Counted from the first letter of the stretch, positions 19,181-29,675 are shown. The stretch is 49,220 nucleotides of DNA from Methanobacteriota archaeon (GCA_002699515.1 PAAW01000001.1:1-49220), one strand, 5' to 3'. A program made the numbers and translations. Notes: generated by a model not told the origin, from the letters alone.

Positions 19181-19656
19181 GGGACTCCATCATTTCTCAT
19201 TTTTAAATCATCATTTACTTCTCTTGGAATTTCTTCTCTGCCTTTATGCCAAGTAATTTCTTCAATCCATGCGATTAAATTTGGTGAATTTAATGTCAAT
19301 TCAAATGTACCCCCCAATGTTTTTTCATTTGGCAATACAAATGCAATTTTTCCTGCTAATGCTGCCTGTCTTGAAATTTCAAATATTGAGCAATTGTCGA
19401 TAATGTTTTGGCTCATACAATCAAGTGCAGTATCTGCAATTTTAGTGTCATGGATTCTTTGAATGAAATATGAATAATCAATGTTATTAATTTCAATAGT
19501 TCCCTTTTCTTTAACAATTGGAAAATCTTCATTTATTTTTTCATTTTTTTGAATGATAGCATTTGGAAACAATTCTTTTATTGCTAATTCTACATTTTCT
19601 TTAGAATCAACAGAATTTAACACGGCTTTAAAATCCATTGTGGCCATATCACTCAC
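19165..19656 (-). CDS. UPF0201/DUF54-like RNA-binding-type protein (tentative)
   Basis: N-terminal 'SKENVELAIKELFPNA' and 'SRQAALAGKIAFVLPNEKTLGGTFELTL' resemble the archaeal UPF0201 pattern (…AxxNLFPxA…; KQAAFxGxVxF…PLGxI). Family assignment from memory. Confidence 0.5.
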   Translation of the reverse strand: MSDMATMDFKAVLNSVDSKENVELAIKELFPNAIIQKNEKINEDFPIVKEKGTIEINNIDYSYFIQRIHDTKIADTALDCMSQNIIDNCSIFEISRQAALAGKIAFVLPNEKTLGGTFELTLNSPNLIAWIEEITWHKGREEIPREVNDDLKMRNDGVPQDWF

Positions 19657-19763
19657 GTCACTGCCATGAGGAATAATATAATGTAATTGCGCATTAATTA
19701 GAAATAATACCGTTATTTTTACATTAGTGATAAATTCGGTAAGATGTTAAGGGGGGGCTATAA

Positions 19764-20798
19764 ATTAGTAAATTACCATATGTTGCCACTGTGATTCCAA
19801 CTTTTCATGAAAAAGATTTCATAGAAATATGTCTCAAAAGCCTTTGTAATCAAACATATCCAGCATCAAAACATCATATCTATGTTGTAGATGGTAATTC
19901 TTTAGATGGGACGCCAGAAATAATTAATGATTTTATTTCCAAACTTGATGATGGTATGCCTAAAATAACTTTGCTAAATAATCCGAACAGATATGTTTCA
20001 CAAGCAAGAAATATTGCATTTCAAAATATTTCTGAAGATACTGAATATATTTTTGAGACTGTAGCACATGCAACATTTCCTGAAGATCATTTAGAAGTTA
20101 GGGTTGAAGAATTTATTAATCTTCAGAAAACTTCTGAAAATAAAATTGCAGCAGTTGGTACAATTCTCAAACCCCCAGAGGAAGAAATGCCTTTTATGGC
20201 AAATTTAATCGAGGCAACTTTGGCAAACCCATTGGGTAGTGGACGTGGAGCTTATGCTCAATTTAAGGGATTACAAAAAACAAGAATACCCCCATTAGCA
20301 ATTTATAGAGTGGATGCATTAAAATCGGTTGATGGTTATGATGATTCTCTGATAACAGCGCAAGATTCAGAACTTAATATGAGATTGATTAAAAATGGTT
20401 GGGAAATTTGGAGAAGCGATATTAGTTGCATTCATGTAACAAAACGTCAAACTTTTTTACAATGGTTAAGGTTTGGGCATCGTAATGGTTTTTGGAGGGT
20501 AAAGTTAGTTAGAAAACATCCTACTAGGATGCCTTTAGGAGAAATAGCTCCATGGTTTGGTTTTTTGTTAACTCTTAGTTTGTTTTTATCGGGAATTAGT
20601 CTTTGGTGGATTCCTCCTGCAATGTATCTGTTTGTAATATTCTTTGCAGGCATATTAGAGTCCTTTAGGTGGAAAAAAACATCAATGTTCATTGGTGTTC
20701 CAATACTTCTTTTCATGTTGCATACTACATTTAGCATTGGGTTTTTACATGGGTTTTTTGTAAAGGGAAAAGCACCAAAAGATAGAGTGCAAATTTAA
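19764..20798 (+). CDS. Family 2 glycosyltransferase (membrane-associated, ExoA-like)
   Basis: PYVATVIPTFHEKDFIEICLKSLCNQTYP…IYVVDGNSLDGTPEII; C-terminal TM segments. ORF-track start is GTG 19791; homology-like sequence extends in frame to about 19764 (ATT), bounded by TAA 19761-19763. Confidence 0.8.
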   Translation: MSKLPYVATVIPTFHEKDFIEICLKSLCNQTYPASKHHIYVVDGNSLDGTPEIINDFISKLDDGMPKITLLNNPNRYVSQARNIAFQNISEDTEYIFETVAHATFPEDHLEVRVEEFINLQKTSENKIAAVGTILKPPEEEMPFMANLIEATLANPLGSGRGAYAQFKGLQKTRIPPLAIYRVDALKSVDGYDDSLITAQDSELNMRLIKNGWEIWRSDISCIHVTKRQTFLQWLRFGHRNGFWRVKLVRKHPTRMPLGEIAPWFGFLLTLSLFLSGISLWWIPPAMYLFVIFFAGILESFRWKKTSMFIGVPILLFMLHTTFSIGFLHGFFVKGKAPKDRVQI

Positions 20799-20833
20799 CT
20801 CCTGGTTAATAATCCAGCAGAAATTAATGAATT

Positions 20834-21793
20834 CTATTGGTTTAAGGATCCAGTGTTTACTACTGGTGTAGTATCTGTTTCTGAACAAAGAACAACTAGC
20901 AAGTTACTAACCATTGTAGCCTTTTTGTCTTCATTTAGTGTGATGATACCTTTAGAACTTAATTGGTCAAGTGCTAATTCAACCATTCCTACAGCACCAT
21001 CTACAATTTCTCTCCTTGCAGCTACAACAGCACTAGCCTGTTGTCTGCGTAGCATTGCTTGAGCAATTTCCTGTGAATAGGCTAAATGGCTAATTCTTGC
21101 TTCTAGTACTTCTATGCCTGCCCTTTCTAATCTGTCTTCTACTGATGCTTGAAGTTCTGTAGCAACAACTTCCTGATGACTAGAAAGTGCAATTCCTCCC
21201 TTATCTTTTTCTTCAATAATGTCATATGGATATTTTGTAGCCATGGCTCGAAGTGCAGCCTCACTTTGAATTTGAACATACTCTTCGAAATGATCAACTT
21301 CGAATAATGCTTCAGCAACATCATAAACTCTCCAAACTACAATGGCTCCAATTAATATTGGATTTGCATTAACATCATTTACTTTGATTTGTGATGACTC
21401 AAAATTTCTTATACGTAGTGAAATCTTCCGTTTTTCGAAAAATGGATTCAAGAAAAACCTGAATCCTTCAGTTTTTACTGTGCCGGAATACTTTCCAAAG
21501 AATAGCACTGCTGCCCCCTCATTAGGATGAATTATAATATATGAATTACAATAAATAGTCCATATTGGTCCAAAAATTAAAATATTAAAAATCCATCCTA
21601 CATCTGGAATTGCAATAAAAAGAACAATTATAAAAATACCTAAGCCACAGTGTAGCCCTAAACCTAAAAATCCATTTAATGTGGTTTTTTGTATGTCTTT
21701 TGTGATTGATTCAGTCTTTGTTTTTCTCTCTTCAGTCATGCTATCGTATGTTCCATTTGAATTGAATATATAGGCATATTTGCTATTTGTCAA
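20834..21793 (-). CDS. SPFH/Band 7 domain membrane protein (stomatin/prohibitin-like)
   Basis: IIIHPNEGAAVLFFGKYSGTVKTEGFRFFLNPFFEKRKISLRIRNFESSQIKVNDVNANPILIGAIVVWRVYD; ELQASVEDRLERAGIEVLEARISHLAYSQEIAQAMLRRQQA. Confidence 0.85.
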   Translation of the reverse strand: MTNSKYAYIFNSNGTYDSMTEERKTKTESITKDIQKTTLNGFLGLGLHCGLGIFIIVLFIAIPDVGWIFNILIFGPIWTIYCNSYIIIHPNEGAAVLFFGKYSGTVKTEGFRFFLNPFFEKRKISLRIRNFESSQIKVNDVNANPILIGAIVVWRVYDVAEALFEVDHFEEYVQIQSEAALRAMATKYPYDIIEEKDKGGIALSSHQEVVATELQASVEDRLERAGIEVLEARISHLAYSQEIAQAMLRRQQASAVVAARREIVDGAVGMVELALDQLSSKGIITLNEDKKATMVSNLLVVLCSETDTTPVVNTGSLNQ

Positions 21794-21907
21794 AAATATG
21801 TTGTAATGATTATATTGAATTTGGGAAATCTTTTTTGTTCATTAATAATCTCATTAAACAAACTTTGACGGGAAAGGTTCAACAGTTTAATTGCTTTAGT
21901 AACTAAT

Positions 21908-22690
21908 ATGCAGGATACAAAAAGTAGTATTTTTGGAGGAATTTATTTTCTTGCACCTGCAATTGCAATGTTTGCATTATTTCATCCTAGTGTTGGTTTT
22001 GTGCCAGCCCAAGCGATATCTGAGGGGGATCCTATGGCTCCATGGGCGGCAGCATTAGTTGGTTTAATTCCAGGATATCTTCTTTACAAAAGAGTAGTAA
22101 CAGTTAGAGGACATGAATGGCATAGACTCCAAGCGTTGAAAAAACTATCAAAACATTATAAAAATGAAGATTCAGGTTCATGGGAACAAGATAATAGTTT
22201 CAGGTTACATACCACCGAAGGTTCTGCAGAAGTAGGGCAATTAACTCAAAAAGCTCTTGAAAAAATGCAAGGTAATATTGGAGATTTAATGATGGATAAC
22301 CAAGAAGCTAGGAATGAAATAGAGACTAATGCAGAGATATCATTACTTTCAGACAGGGATCATGTTAATCTTGCTGCTGCAAGAATGAGAGGAGATACAA
22401 CACTTGAAGATAAAACGAAAAAAGTTACTGTGGCAGATAAAGAAAAAAAATCATTAATGGATAAACTATTAGATTGGACTGCATTGAAATTATCCAAAAA
22501 AGATAAACCACCAAAAAAAGTTGATGTTGTGATTAACAATGAACCAAATGTTAGGGAAAATATTCAAGGTGTATCTGGAGGGGCATCAGAGTATGACTCT
22601 ATGATTGCTAATTCTTGGCATTGTAGGGTATGTGGCAATATGAATTCAATAGATTCAAATTATTGTGAGATGTGTGGTTCATCTAAATAA
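21908..22690 (+). CDS. Membrane protein with C-terminal RanBP2-type/zinc-ribbon motif
   Basis: Two N-terminal hydrophobic segments; C-terminus WHCRVCGNMNSIDSNYCEMCGSSK (CxxC-x10-CxxC). Confidence 0.75.
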   Translation: MQDTKSSIFGGIYFLAPAIAMFALFHPSVGFVPAQAISEGDPMAPWAAALVGLIPGYLLYKRVVTVRGHEWHRLQALKKLSKHYKNEDSGSWEQDNSFRLHTTEGSAEVGQLTQKALEKMQGNIGDLMMDNQEARNEIETNAEISLLSDRDHVNLAAARMRGDTTLEDKTKKVTVADKEKKSLMDKLLDWTALKLSKKDKPPKKVDVVINNEPNVRENIQGVSGGASEYDSMIANSWHCRVCGNMNSIDSNYCEMCGSSK

Positions 22691-22747
22691 TTTACATTTT
22701 TTAGCGAATTATTCATAGCACCCGGGTAGTCCGCATGACTGAGTGTA

Positions 22748-23875
22748 ATGGCGGGTAAACGGGATTACTACGAAGTGCTTGGCGTTAGTAAAGATGCCAA
22801 TGACAAGGAATTAAAGAAAGCATTTCGCTCATTAGCAAGGAAGTATCACCCTGATAAAAACTCGGATCCTGGGGCAGATGAGAAGTTCAAAGAGATACAA
22901 GAGGCATTTGCAATTCTTTCAGATTCAGATAAAAGAAGTCAATATGATCGTTTCGGGCATTCTGGTCCAGGAATGGGTGGAGGTTTTTCAGGTTTCGATA
23001 TAAGATATGAAGATTTATTTGGTTCTGGATTAGAGGATATTTTCTCAAGTTTTTTTGGAGGAGGTGGTAGAAGTTCTCGTACTCGTCAAAGTAGAGGTAG
23101 GAGTATACTTGTAAGGAAAAAAATACCTTTCCAAATGGCTTTTGAAGGAGGATCAGAAGAAGTTACAGTTGATACCTTTTTACCATGTGAAAAATGCTCA
23201 GGTACTGGTGGCGCTAAACCAGATGATGTAGATATTTGTGCCACTTGCCGTGGGCAAGGGCAAGTAACCCAAACACGCCAAGTAGGCCCCTTTGTACAAC
23301 AAACAAGTGGAATTTGTCCAAGCTGTAATGGTAGGGGTAAAACAATAATCAATCCATGTAAATCTTGTAGAGGAGATGGCAGAATTAAGAAAAAGCAGAC
23401 GATTCGATTTAATGTTCCTCCAGGAGTAGATACTGGTATGAGATTAAGGATGCGAGGCAAAGGTCATGTTTCAGAGCATGGTGGAGTTGCTGGAGATTTA
23501 GAGATTGAATTGAAACTTGAACAACATCCTTGGTTTGAAAGAGATGGTTCAGAATTACTTATGTCGCTTCCAGTGGGTTTTCCAGATTTGATGCTCGGAA
23601 AAACTCTAGAAATACCGCACATTGACGGAAAGCCCCTAAAGTTGAAAATACCTCCCAATTCATTAGCAGGACATACACTGAATATTACTGGTCGAGGACT
23701 TCCTACTGGTCGAGGAAGGAGAGGTGATGTAATAATCTTGTTGAAATTACATATGCCTAAAAAAACAGATAAAGGTGTTAAGTCAAAGGTTGAGTCTCTT
23801 AGAACGGAATTAAGTATCTCCGAATCAGATTTAGAAAATGCAATATTAGATGAAGCTAAAGACAGAAGAAGTTGA
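22748..23875 (+). CDS. dnaJ: Molecular chaperone DnaJ
   Basis: J domain [15 protein letters not shown]…ARKYHPDKN; four CxxCxGxG repeats ([32 protein letters not shown]); C-terminal substrate-binding domain. Confidence 0.97.
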   Translation: MAGKRDYYEVLGVSKDANDKELKKAFRSLARKYHPDKNSDPGADEKFKEIQEAFAILSDSDKRSQYDRFGHSGPGMGGGFSGFDIRYEDLFGSGLEDIFSSFFGGGGRSSRTRQSRGRSILVRKKIPFQMAFEGGSEEVTVDTFLPCEKCSGTGGAKPDDVDICATCRGQGQVTQTRQVGPFVQQTSGICPSCNGRGKTIINPCKSCRGDGRIKKKQTIRFNVPPGVDTGMRLRMRGKGHVSEHGGVAGDLEIELKLEQHPWFERDGSELLMSLPVGFPDLMLGKTLEIPHIDGKPLKLKIPPNSLAGHTLNITGRGLPTGRGRRGDVIILLKLHMPKKTDKGVKSKVESLRTELSISESDLENAILDEAKDRRS

Positions 23876-23891
23876 TTCTGTTTAAAAAAAG

Positions 23892-23964
23892 CGCCGTATG
23901 CAGGACTCGAACCTGCGACCTGCGGATTAACAGTCCGCCGCTCCACCAACTAAGCTAATACGGC
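23892..23964 (-). tRNA. tRNA-Asn (anticodon GTT), 3' CCA not encoded
   Basis: Minus strand GCCGTATTAGCTTAGTTGGTGGAGCGGCGGACTGTTAATCCGCAGGTCGCAGGTTCGAGTCCTGCATACGGCG: acceptor GCCGTAT/ATACGGC, anticodon stem CGGAC/…TCCGC region with loop CTGTTAA, T-arm GCAGGTTCGAGTCCTGC. T7 tract follows the 3' end. Confidence 0.95.
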
Positions 23965-23986
23965 AAGCAATCGGCCCACCGGACCT

Positions 23987-23997
23987 TGATATTTCAT
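23987..23997 (-). promoter_or_regulatory. Candidate archaeal TATA box for tRNA-Asn
   Basis: Minus strand ATGAAATATCA, centred about 28 nt upstream of the tRNA 5' end. Confidence 0.35.
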
Positions 23998-24010
23998 GCC
24001 TTCGTTCAAA

Positions 24011-26476
24011 TCAAAGTAATTCGGCTTCAATAATTTCGGCATTAATTATGTTTTCATTAGTATTTATATTCTTGAATTTCCTATTTTCTTTGTTCATTTT
24101 AATGATTTTTTTAATGATCTCTTGGTTTCTTTCATTAAATAATATTGATGCAATAATTATTAAAAAAACAATAATTAATGGAATAAGCCAATTTTCCTGA
24201 AGCCATTTAATCATTCCATCTAATCCACTTAATTTTTCTTCTGGTTCTTCAAAACCAGGATGTATGTATTGGAGTTTTTCCATTGTTATTTCAGCTACGC
24301 CATCTCCTAATGATTTCCAGCCTCTAGATTCGTTTACATCTAGATTAATAGTTGTTGGATTAAACCTGAGATTAATTTCTACAGTATAAGCAGCACGAGG
24401 GCCTAAATCTCCTCCTGTCAAGCAACTTCCAATAGATGTGCCTTGTACATCAACTGCCCACCAAACACCTTCTTCAGAACCACCTTCTATGGTGATTTCT
24501 TGCTCATCAATATCAGTTTCTTCGTAATTTTCATCGCCATCAGTATCTAATGCTAAACGAAGTATGCTTGAAGTAGGGCAAAAGATAGAAGGAGCAATGG
24601 CATTATATTCTAAATCAGCATAAACCACAGTAGTCCCTTTTGGTACGAAAAATTCTTTCCTATGTGAAGATGCAGGTGGTAAATCTGATTCACTAGTAAA
24701 TACTGCAAAATCACCATCCCAACTTGTTTTTAATCCTGAAGTTGTAAAAGTTTCAGAATTAGTAATAATAGTGTCTTTAAAAATATTAAATGCGTCCATA
24801 ATGTCAATTTCTTCGTTGTCAACTAATCCATCTCCATTAGAATCTCTTAATCTTTGTAATGTCAATGCTAGTGCTACAGCATTATCGGCATTAACAAGGC
24901 CATAACCTTGGGCATAATCTAGAGTGTGATTGTTCAGGCCAATACTATTATTTTCAGCTAGGTTATCTCCTTTTGTAATATAATCTGAAGTTAATTTCAA
25001 AATAACTTCAAGTTCATGAATTTTCCTTTCTGCTTCTTGTGGCGGAGCAATTCCAGATGGATCATGTAATGTTGGGTTTCCAATTGAATCAAGATCTTCA
25101 TCGTAATCACTCATTTTCATAGACGGTGCTGCTTGCCATAATAATGCTGCTAACCCCGCAACATGCGGTGTTGCCATACTTGTGCCACTAATTGCAAGAT
25201 AATAGTAATCTAATTCACCAGAACCTATGTCTGCTGCCCCTGTACCTCCACCAATCATTGTAGCACGAGCAGCAGCAGACCAAATGTCTACTCCAGGTGC
25301 ACTAACATCAGGCCATGTGTCGCGATTAGTCATGTCCCCTCTACTAGAAAAATCAGACATTCCTACACCGTCTCTATTTGAGGCAGCAACACCGATAGAT
25401 ACTGGAACTTTGGCAAAAATATTTGACTGGTCTTCTTCACCCTCACCTCCGTCATTCCCATTAGCAAAAATCACTGCAACATTATTTTCATATGTGATTT
25501 TTTCAATAATTTGTACAGTCAAATCATTTGCGTCAATAGAGTCAAATGGAAATCCAGGTCCCCATGAATTCGTAACAACTCTAATATTCCATGCTTGTTG
25601 TGTAGATGAACCTGGTTTTGATAATTCATATACATGCTCTAAAGCAGAGTATTCATCGATAGTAAATGCTAATTCTCCCATTGAAAGTCCAATTAACCAT
25701 GAATTAGGTGCAATTCCAAGTCTATTGCCTGCTGAAGCATCTCCGTTTCCTCCCACAGTACCTGCACAATGAGTTCCGTGTCCACTTGATGTATCCGTGT
25801 CTGAGGCAGGAATCCATAGGAAATCAGGAGTATTTGAGCCAGAACCTTGGTTTAATTTTGCATTATAAATTACTTTATCATCAGGTTGAGGTTTTGTGGG
25901 GTTATTTGGACTTTGAGGATTATAATCTAAATCTGGATGTGATGCATCTATGCCACTATCTACAACTACAACAGTAACTCCATCTCCCATAATTTGAGTT
26001 GATGAAGGATATCCGTACAAATCAACAATTTGCCTATCCCATGCATTAATCGCTTTAATTGTATGAATTGTCTGATCCATATAATATTTCATTGGAGCAT
26101 TCCATTCGACCCATTTAATTTCGTAAACATTAGCTAATAAACTAATATTTGAAGCAGGGCCTTTAGCAAAAATTGAGGGTATTGCTTTTGTTTTATATGT
26201 TGGTGTAAACCCATAAGATTGTAATATTTCTTCTTCTAATTCTCCAGCATCACCTGAATCAAATTGTACAATAATTTCAATGATGTCACTATATTTCCCC
26301 ATTGATATTTTTTTCCATAATGCACTATCTATCACATCATCATTATTAGAATTTAAATAATTTATCTTAACATCATTTAAGTCATTTGGATGAGATTCTA
26401 TACTTGTTGAAAGTACTGAAATTGGTAAAAATAATGCTAAGATTAGCATTACTGTTGCGCCACCCCTCCAATTCAT
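24011..26476 (-). CDS. Subtilisin-like (S8) serine protease with signal peptide and C-terminal TM anchor
   Basis: Triad motifs VVVVDSGIDASHPD, SGHGTHCAGTVGG, SGTSMATPHVAGLAALLWQ; oxyanion ANGND; C-terminal TM LIPLIIVFLIIIASILF. Confidence 0.95.
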   Translation of the reverse strand: MNWRGGATVMLILALFLPISVLSTSIESHPNDLNDVKINYLNSNNDDVIDSALWKKISMGKYSDIIEIIVQFDSGDAGELEEEILQSYGFTPTYKTKAIPSIFAKGPASNISLLANVYEIKWVEWNAPMKYYMDQTIHTIKAINAWDRQIVDLYGYPSSTQIMGDGVTVVVVDSGIDASHPDLDYNPQSPNNPTKPQPDDKVIYNAKLNQGSGSNTPDFLWIPASDTDTSSGHGTHCAGTVGGNGDASAGNRLGIAPNSWLIGLSMGELAFTIDEYSALEHVYELSKPGSSTQQAWNIRVVTNSWGPGFPFDSIDANDLTVQIIEKITYENNVAVIFANGNDGGEGEEDQSNIFAKVPVSIGVAASNRDGVGMSDFSSRGDMTNRDTWPDVSAPGVDIWSAAARATMIGGGTGAADIGSGELDYYYLAISGTSMATPHVAGLAALLWQAAPSMKMSDYDEDLDSIGNPTLHDPSGIAPPQEAERKIHELEVILKLTSDYITKGDNLAENNSIGLNNHTLDYAQGYGLVNADNAVALALTLQRLRDSNGDGLVDNEEIDIMDAFNIFKDTIITNSETFTTSGLKTSWDGDFAVFTSESDLPPASSHRKEFFVPKGTTVVYADLEYNAIAPSIFCPTSSILRLALDTDGDENYEETDIDEQEITIEGGSEEGVWWAVDVQGTSIGSCLTGGDLGPRAAYTVEINLRFNPTTINLDVNESRGWKSLGDGVAEITMEKLQYIHPGFEEPEEKLSGLDGMIKWLQENWLIPLIIVFLIIIASILFNERNQEIIKKIIKMNKENRKFKNINTNENIINAEIIEAELL

Positions 26477-26527
26477 TTAGTATTCCGAAATGATAAATAC
26501 GTTTGAATGCCTCGGATAAATGTACAC

Positions 26528-27478
26528 TTATTCCCACTCTATTGTACCTGGTGGTTTATGTGTGATGTCATAAACAACACGATTTACTGAGTCTTTTAAT
26601 GAGTTTGTAATTCGTGTTGAAATTTTTTGAAGAACATTGTGAGTAATAGGAGAATATCTTGCACTCATGCCATCTAGGCTTTGTACTGCTCTAACAACAA
26701 CAGTTTCTCCATAAGCACGAACATCTCCATGTACTCCTACAGATTTTACAGGCAATAATGCTGCAAAATATTGCCAAGGGATTTCAATTTCTCCATTTGT
26801 TGCAGCTAATTCAAGTTCTTCTTCAACAATTGCACAAGATTCTCTGACAATTTCTACACGTTCCCTAGTTAATTCCCCTAAACATCTTATTGCAAGTCCT
26901 GGTCCAGGGAAAGGTTGTCTATTTGAAGAAGGGATTTTTAATTCTCTTCCAACTTCTCTTACTTCATCCTTGTATAAATCCCTGAGTGGTTCAACAACAA
27001 TTAATGTCATGTCTTCTGGAAGTCCCCCAACATTATGGTGTGATTTTATTGTATCTCTGCCTCCTCCTCCAGATTCAATCCAGTCTGGAGCAATGGTTCC
27101 TTGAACAAGATATTTAGCACCAACTTTTATTTGTTCTTCTTCGAAAATACGAATAAAAACCTCTCCTATGATTTTACGTTTTGCCTCTGGCTCTTCTACT
27201 CCTTTCAATGCTTCAAAATATCTTTCAGAAGCTTCAACAACTGTGAGATTTAAGCCTAACTCATGTAACATTTCCTTAATTTCTTCGGTTTCATTTTTCC
27301 TCATAAAACCAGTATCCACATACACACAGTGGAGAAGATTGCCTATAGCAGAATTAGCAATACAAGCAGCAACTGTAGAATCAATTCCTCCTGAGCAGGC
27401 AATAATTGCAATATCTTCGATTTCATCTTTCATTTTTTGAGCGGCCTCTTCAATGAATGATGTCGAATCAAACATCAA
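26528..27478 (-). CDS. guaAB: GMP synthase (glutamine-hydrolyzing), ATP-pyrophosphatase subunit B
   Basis: IIACSGGIDSTVAA PP-loop; GTIAPDWIESGGGGRDTIKSHHNVGGLPEDM; PFPGPGLAIRCLGE; C-terminus YDITHKPPGTIEWE. No GATase domain. Confidence 0.95.
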   Translation of the reverse strand: MMFDSTSFIEEAAQKMKDEIEDIAIIACSGGIDSTVAACIANSAIGNLLHCVYVDTGFMRKNETEEIKEMLHELGLNLTVVEASERYFEALKGVEEPEAKRKIIGEVFIRIFEEEQIKVGAKYLVQGTIAPDWIESGGGGRDTIKSHHNVGGLPEDMTLIVVEPLRDLYKDEVREVGRELKIPSSNRQPFPGPGLAIRCLGELTRERVEIVRESCAIVEEELELAATNGEIEIPWQYFAALLPVKSVGVHGDVRAYGETVVVRAVQSLDGMSARYSPITHNVLQKISTRITNSLKDSVNRVVYDITHKPPGTIEWE

Positions 27479-27957
27479 GCATCCCTACCGTTTACCTCAG
27501 CATCCATTTTCTTTACTCTTTCAATTTGATCAAGTTTGTTCTGCTTTAGAGCGGCAGCATATGTTTCATTTCCAAGTGCTAAAATTTGAGTTGCCAAATA
27601 TCCTGCATTATCTCCTCTATCTACACCTACAGTCGCCGCTGGAACACCAGGAGGTAGTTGAGCGATTGATAGTAGACTGTCATAAGGAACTCTTCCTCCA
27701 CAAGGAACACCAATTACAGGTTTGGTGGTAAGTGCTGCAACTGCTCCAGGTAGAGCCGCAGCAAGTCCTGCCATTGCTATGAATACTGTACAACCGTCAT
27801 CTTCAGCATCATGTACAATTTGTTCAACAAAAGCGGGTGAGCGATGTGCACTAGCTACACGCAATTGGTAAGGTACTCCGAACTGTTCGAGTATCTTTGT
27901 GCATTTATCAGCAACTGGCATATCAGATTTGGAACCAAGTAGTATTGTCACGTCCAT
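27475..27957 (-). CDS. purE: N5-carboxyaminoimidazole ribonucleotide mutase
   Basis: VTILLGSKSDMPVADKC; RVASAHRSP; FIAMAGLAAALPGAVAALTTKPVIGVP; QLPPGVPAATVGVD. 4-nt overlap with the guaA-B gene. Confidence 0.95.
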   Translation of the reverse strand: MDVTILLGSKSDMPVADKCTKILEQFGVPYQLRVASAHRSPAFVEQIVHDAEDDGCTVFIAMAGLAAALPGAVAALTTKPVIGVPCGGRVPYDSLLSIAQLPPGVPAATVGVDRGDNAGYLATQILALGNETYAAALKQNKLDQIERVKKMDAEVNGRDA

Positions 27958-28008
27958 ATTGCAAGCGAGTGTGATTAGGTTGAAATAAATTTCAATGAAA
28001 TATAATTT

Positions 28009-28857
28009 CTAATTTGTACAATATTCGTCTAAAAATCCAATCCCGTCTAGCATTTCTATATCAAAATCACTTGTTGAATAGCCTAATTTATTTGTTAACC
28101 CCGGAATTGCTAAAGATTTCATTTTTTTAGTCACAAATGGATCACTTCTGATGCATCCCTTTTGCCACCATGAAATAACTAATTTTTTTTCATCACCAAG
28201 ATTTATTGAAGACAATTCAAGAATATTTCCTTCTGTACTTTTTATTGCAAAAGGTTCATTTTTTGGTTTTAGACTATCTGATTGCCAATCCCATCCTTTT
28301 GATTTTAATTCATTCATTGGCAAATCTATTTCTGAATTATATCTCATAATCCATATGGCAGAAGGTGAACTGAAATAATATGAGCCAAATGCAAGCCATT
28401 CAATCCATAATATTATTGAAGGTAAAATTGCCAAGTTCCAAAATATGGCATTATTTGGCTTTTGAATTATACTAGTAATCAATATGAAAATAATTATCGT
28501 AAACCACAAAACCCTACTTCTTCCAAATAAACTTAATAATACCTGTATTGGTTTTGAATTTTCATGTTTATTGCTTATGTATAGAATAGATAATCCTAAT
28601 GAAAAAGGCCCAAGAATTAAAAGGATTAGACCTAATATTTGAGGAAAGTTTGTTTTGTAACTAAGTAACGAAAATAAGGTTCCAACGGCTAATAATAGTA
28701 GACTCCAGCAAACAGGAAAAAGAAATTTACTAAGTAATGGTTCTAGCCGTTTTCTTTTCCAATTAATCAGTTCTTTTGGATGGAATTCATTAAGCACAAG
28801 ATTGTCAGGAATTCTTCCTCCCCACCATTTAGGGTCTCCATCTAACTCCTGATTCAT
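28009..28857 (-). CDS. Hypothetical multi-TM membrane protein
   Basis: 282-aa ORF with about four hydrophobic helices (LFPVCWSLLLLAVGTLFSLL; ILGLILLILGPFSLGLSILYI; VLWFTIIIFILITSII; AIFWNLAILPSIILWIEWLAF). Confidence 0.65.
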   Translation of the reverse strand: MNQELDGDPKWWGGRIPDNLVLNEFHPKELINWKRKRLEPLLSKFLFPVCWSLLLLAVGTLFSLLSYKTNFPQILGLILLILGPFSLGLSILYISNKHENSKPIQVLLSLFGRSRVLWFTIIIFILITSIIQKPNNAIFWNLAILPSIILWIEWLAFGSYYFSSPSAIWIMRYNSEIDLPMNELKSKGWDWQSDSLKPKNEPFAIKSTEGNILELSSINLGDEKKLVISWWQKGCIRSDPFVTKKMKSLAIPGLTNKLGYSTSDFDIEMLDGIGFLDEYCTN

Positions 28858-28943
28858 ATTGGTTCACCTCTCTAATATTACATTCGAAAGAGTATTAATA
28901 TAAAACCGTAGACTTAAAATATGACCTTGTTTTATACTAATCT

Positions 28944-29654
28944 ATGTGTGATTTATTTGGATTAAGTTGTAATGAAATCGATAGAGCCACTCAAAGTCTT
29001 CCAATTTTTTCAGAACTTGGGAGTAGAAATCCTCATGGTTGGGGAATTGGTTGGTTTGATAAGAATGAGGCAATTGTCCATAGGGCACCAACAAGAGCAG
29101 ATTTAGATAGGCGTTTTTTTGAAACGATTGATATGGCAAGTAGTAATAATCTAATTTCTCATGTAAGATGGGCAACACATGGAGAAAAATGTGAATGTAA
29201 TTGCCATCCCTTTAAACGCCATCATAATGGAAGGGATTGGCTACTTGCTCACAATGGTTGGGTTGATGGAGCAGGAGGACACCCTAATGCAGAAGGAAAT
29301 ACAGACTCTGAAAGTATATTTAATGAACTCATAGATTATCTTATTGAATATCAAAATTCTAATTCTATTAAAGGAAGATATCCTGCAATTAAAAAAGCAA
29401 TACGCAAAATTTTTAATTCTTATATGGGTACAATAAATCTGAATATTATTTTGAGTGATGGAAATATGATGTACGTGTTTAATCATTATCAAAGGAAACC
29501 AATCTATATGCTTAGAAGATCAAAATTATATGGTAATGCAATTCTTCTTTCGACACAGAAATTAAATGATGAAAATTGGGAAAAAATACCCAGTGATAGA
29601 TTGTTGGCAATAAATAATGGAGAGATAGAAGTAATTTCGGACAAATTAATATGA
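28944..29654 (+). CDS. Class II glutamine amidotransferase (YafJ/DUG3-like)
   Basis: MCDLFGLS (nucleophile Cys2); RNPHGWGIGWF; SHVRWATHGE…HPFKRHHNGRDWLLAHNGWV. Confidence 0.9.
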   Translation: MCDLFGLSCNEIDRATQSLPIFSELGSRNPHGWGIGWFDKNEAIVHRAPTRADLDRRFFETIDMASSNNLISHVRWATHGEKCECNCHPFKRHHNGRDWLLAHNGWVDGAGGHPNAEGNTDSESIFNELIDYLIEYQNSNSIKGRYPAIKKAIRKIFNSYMGTINLNIILSDGNMMYVFNHYQRKPIYMLRRSKLYGNAILLSTQKLNDENWEKIPSDRLLAINNGEIEVISDKLI

Positions 29655-29675
29655 TGTCTAGAGGTCGCTAATGGT

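Noticed and set aside
23882-23891. T-tract after tRNA-Asn as a distinctive terminator
   Set aside because: Consistent with ordinary archaeal T-rich termination; not separately scored.
23464-23949. 161-aa minus-strand ORF (MVERRTVNPQVAGSSPAYGAF…)
   Set aside because: Its start lies in the tRNA-Asn gene and the rest is antisense to dnaJ; the N-terminus is a translated tRNA.
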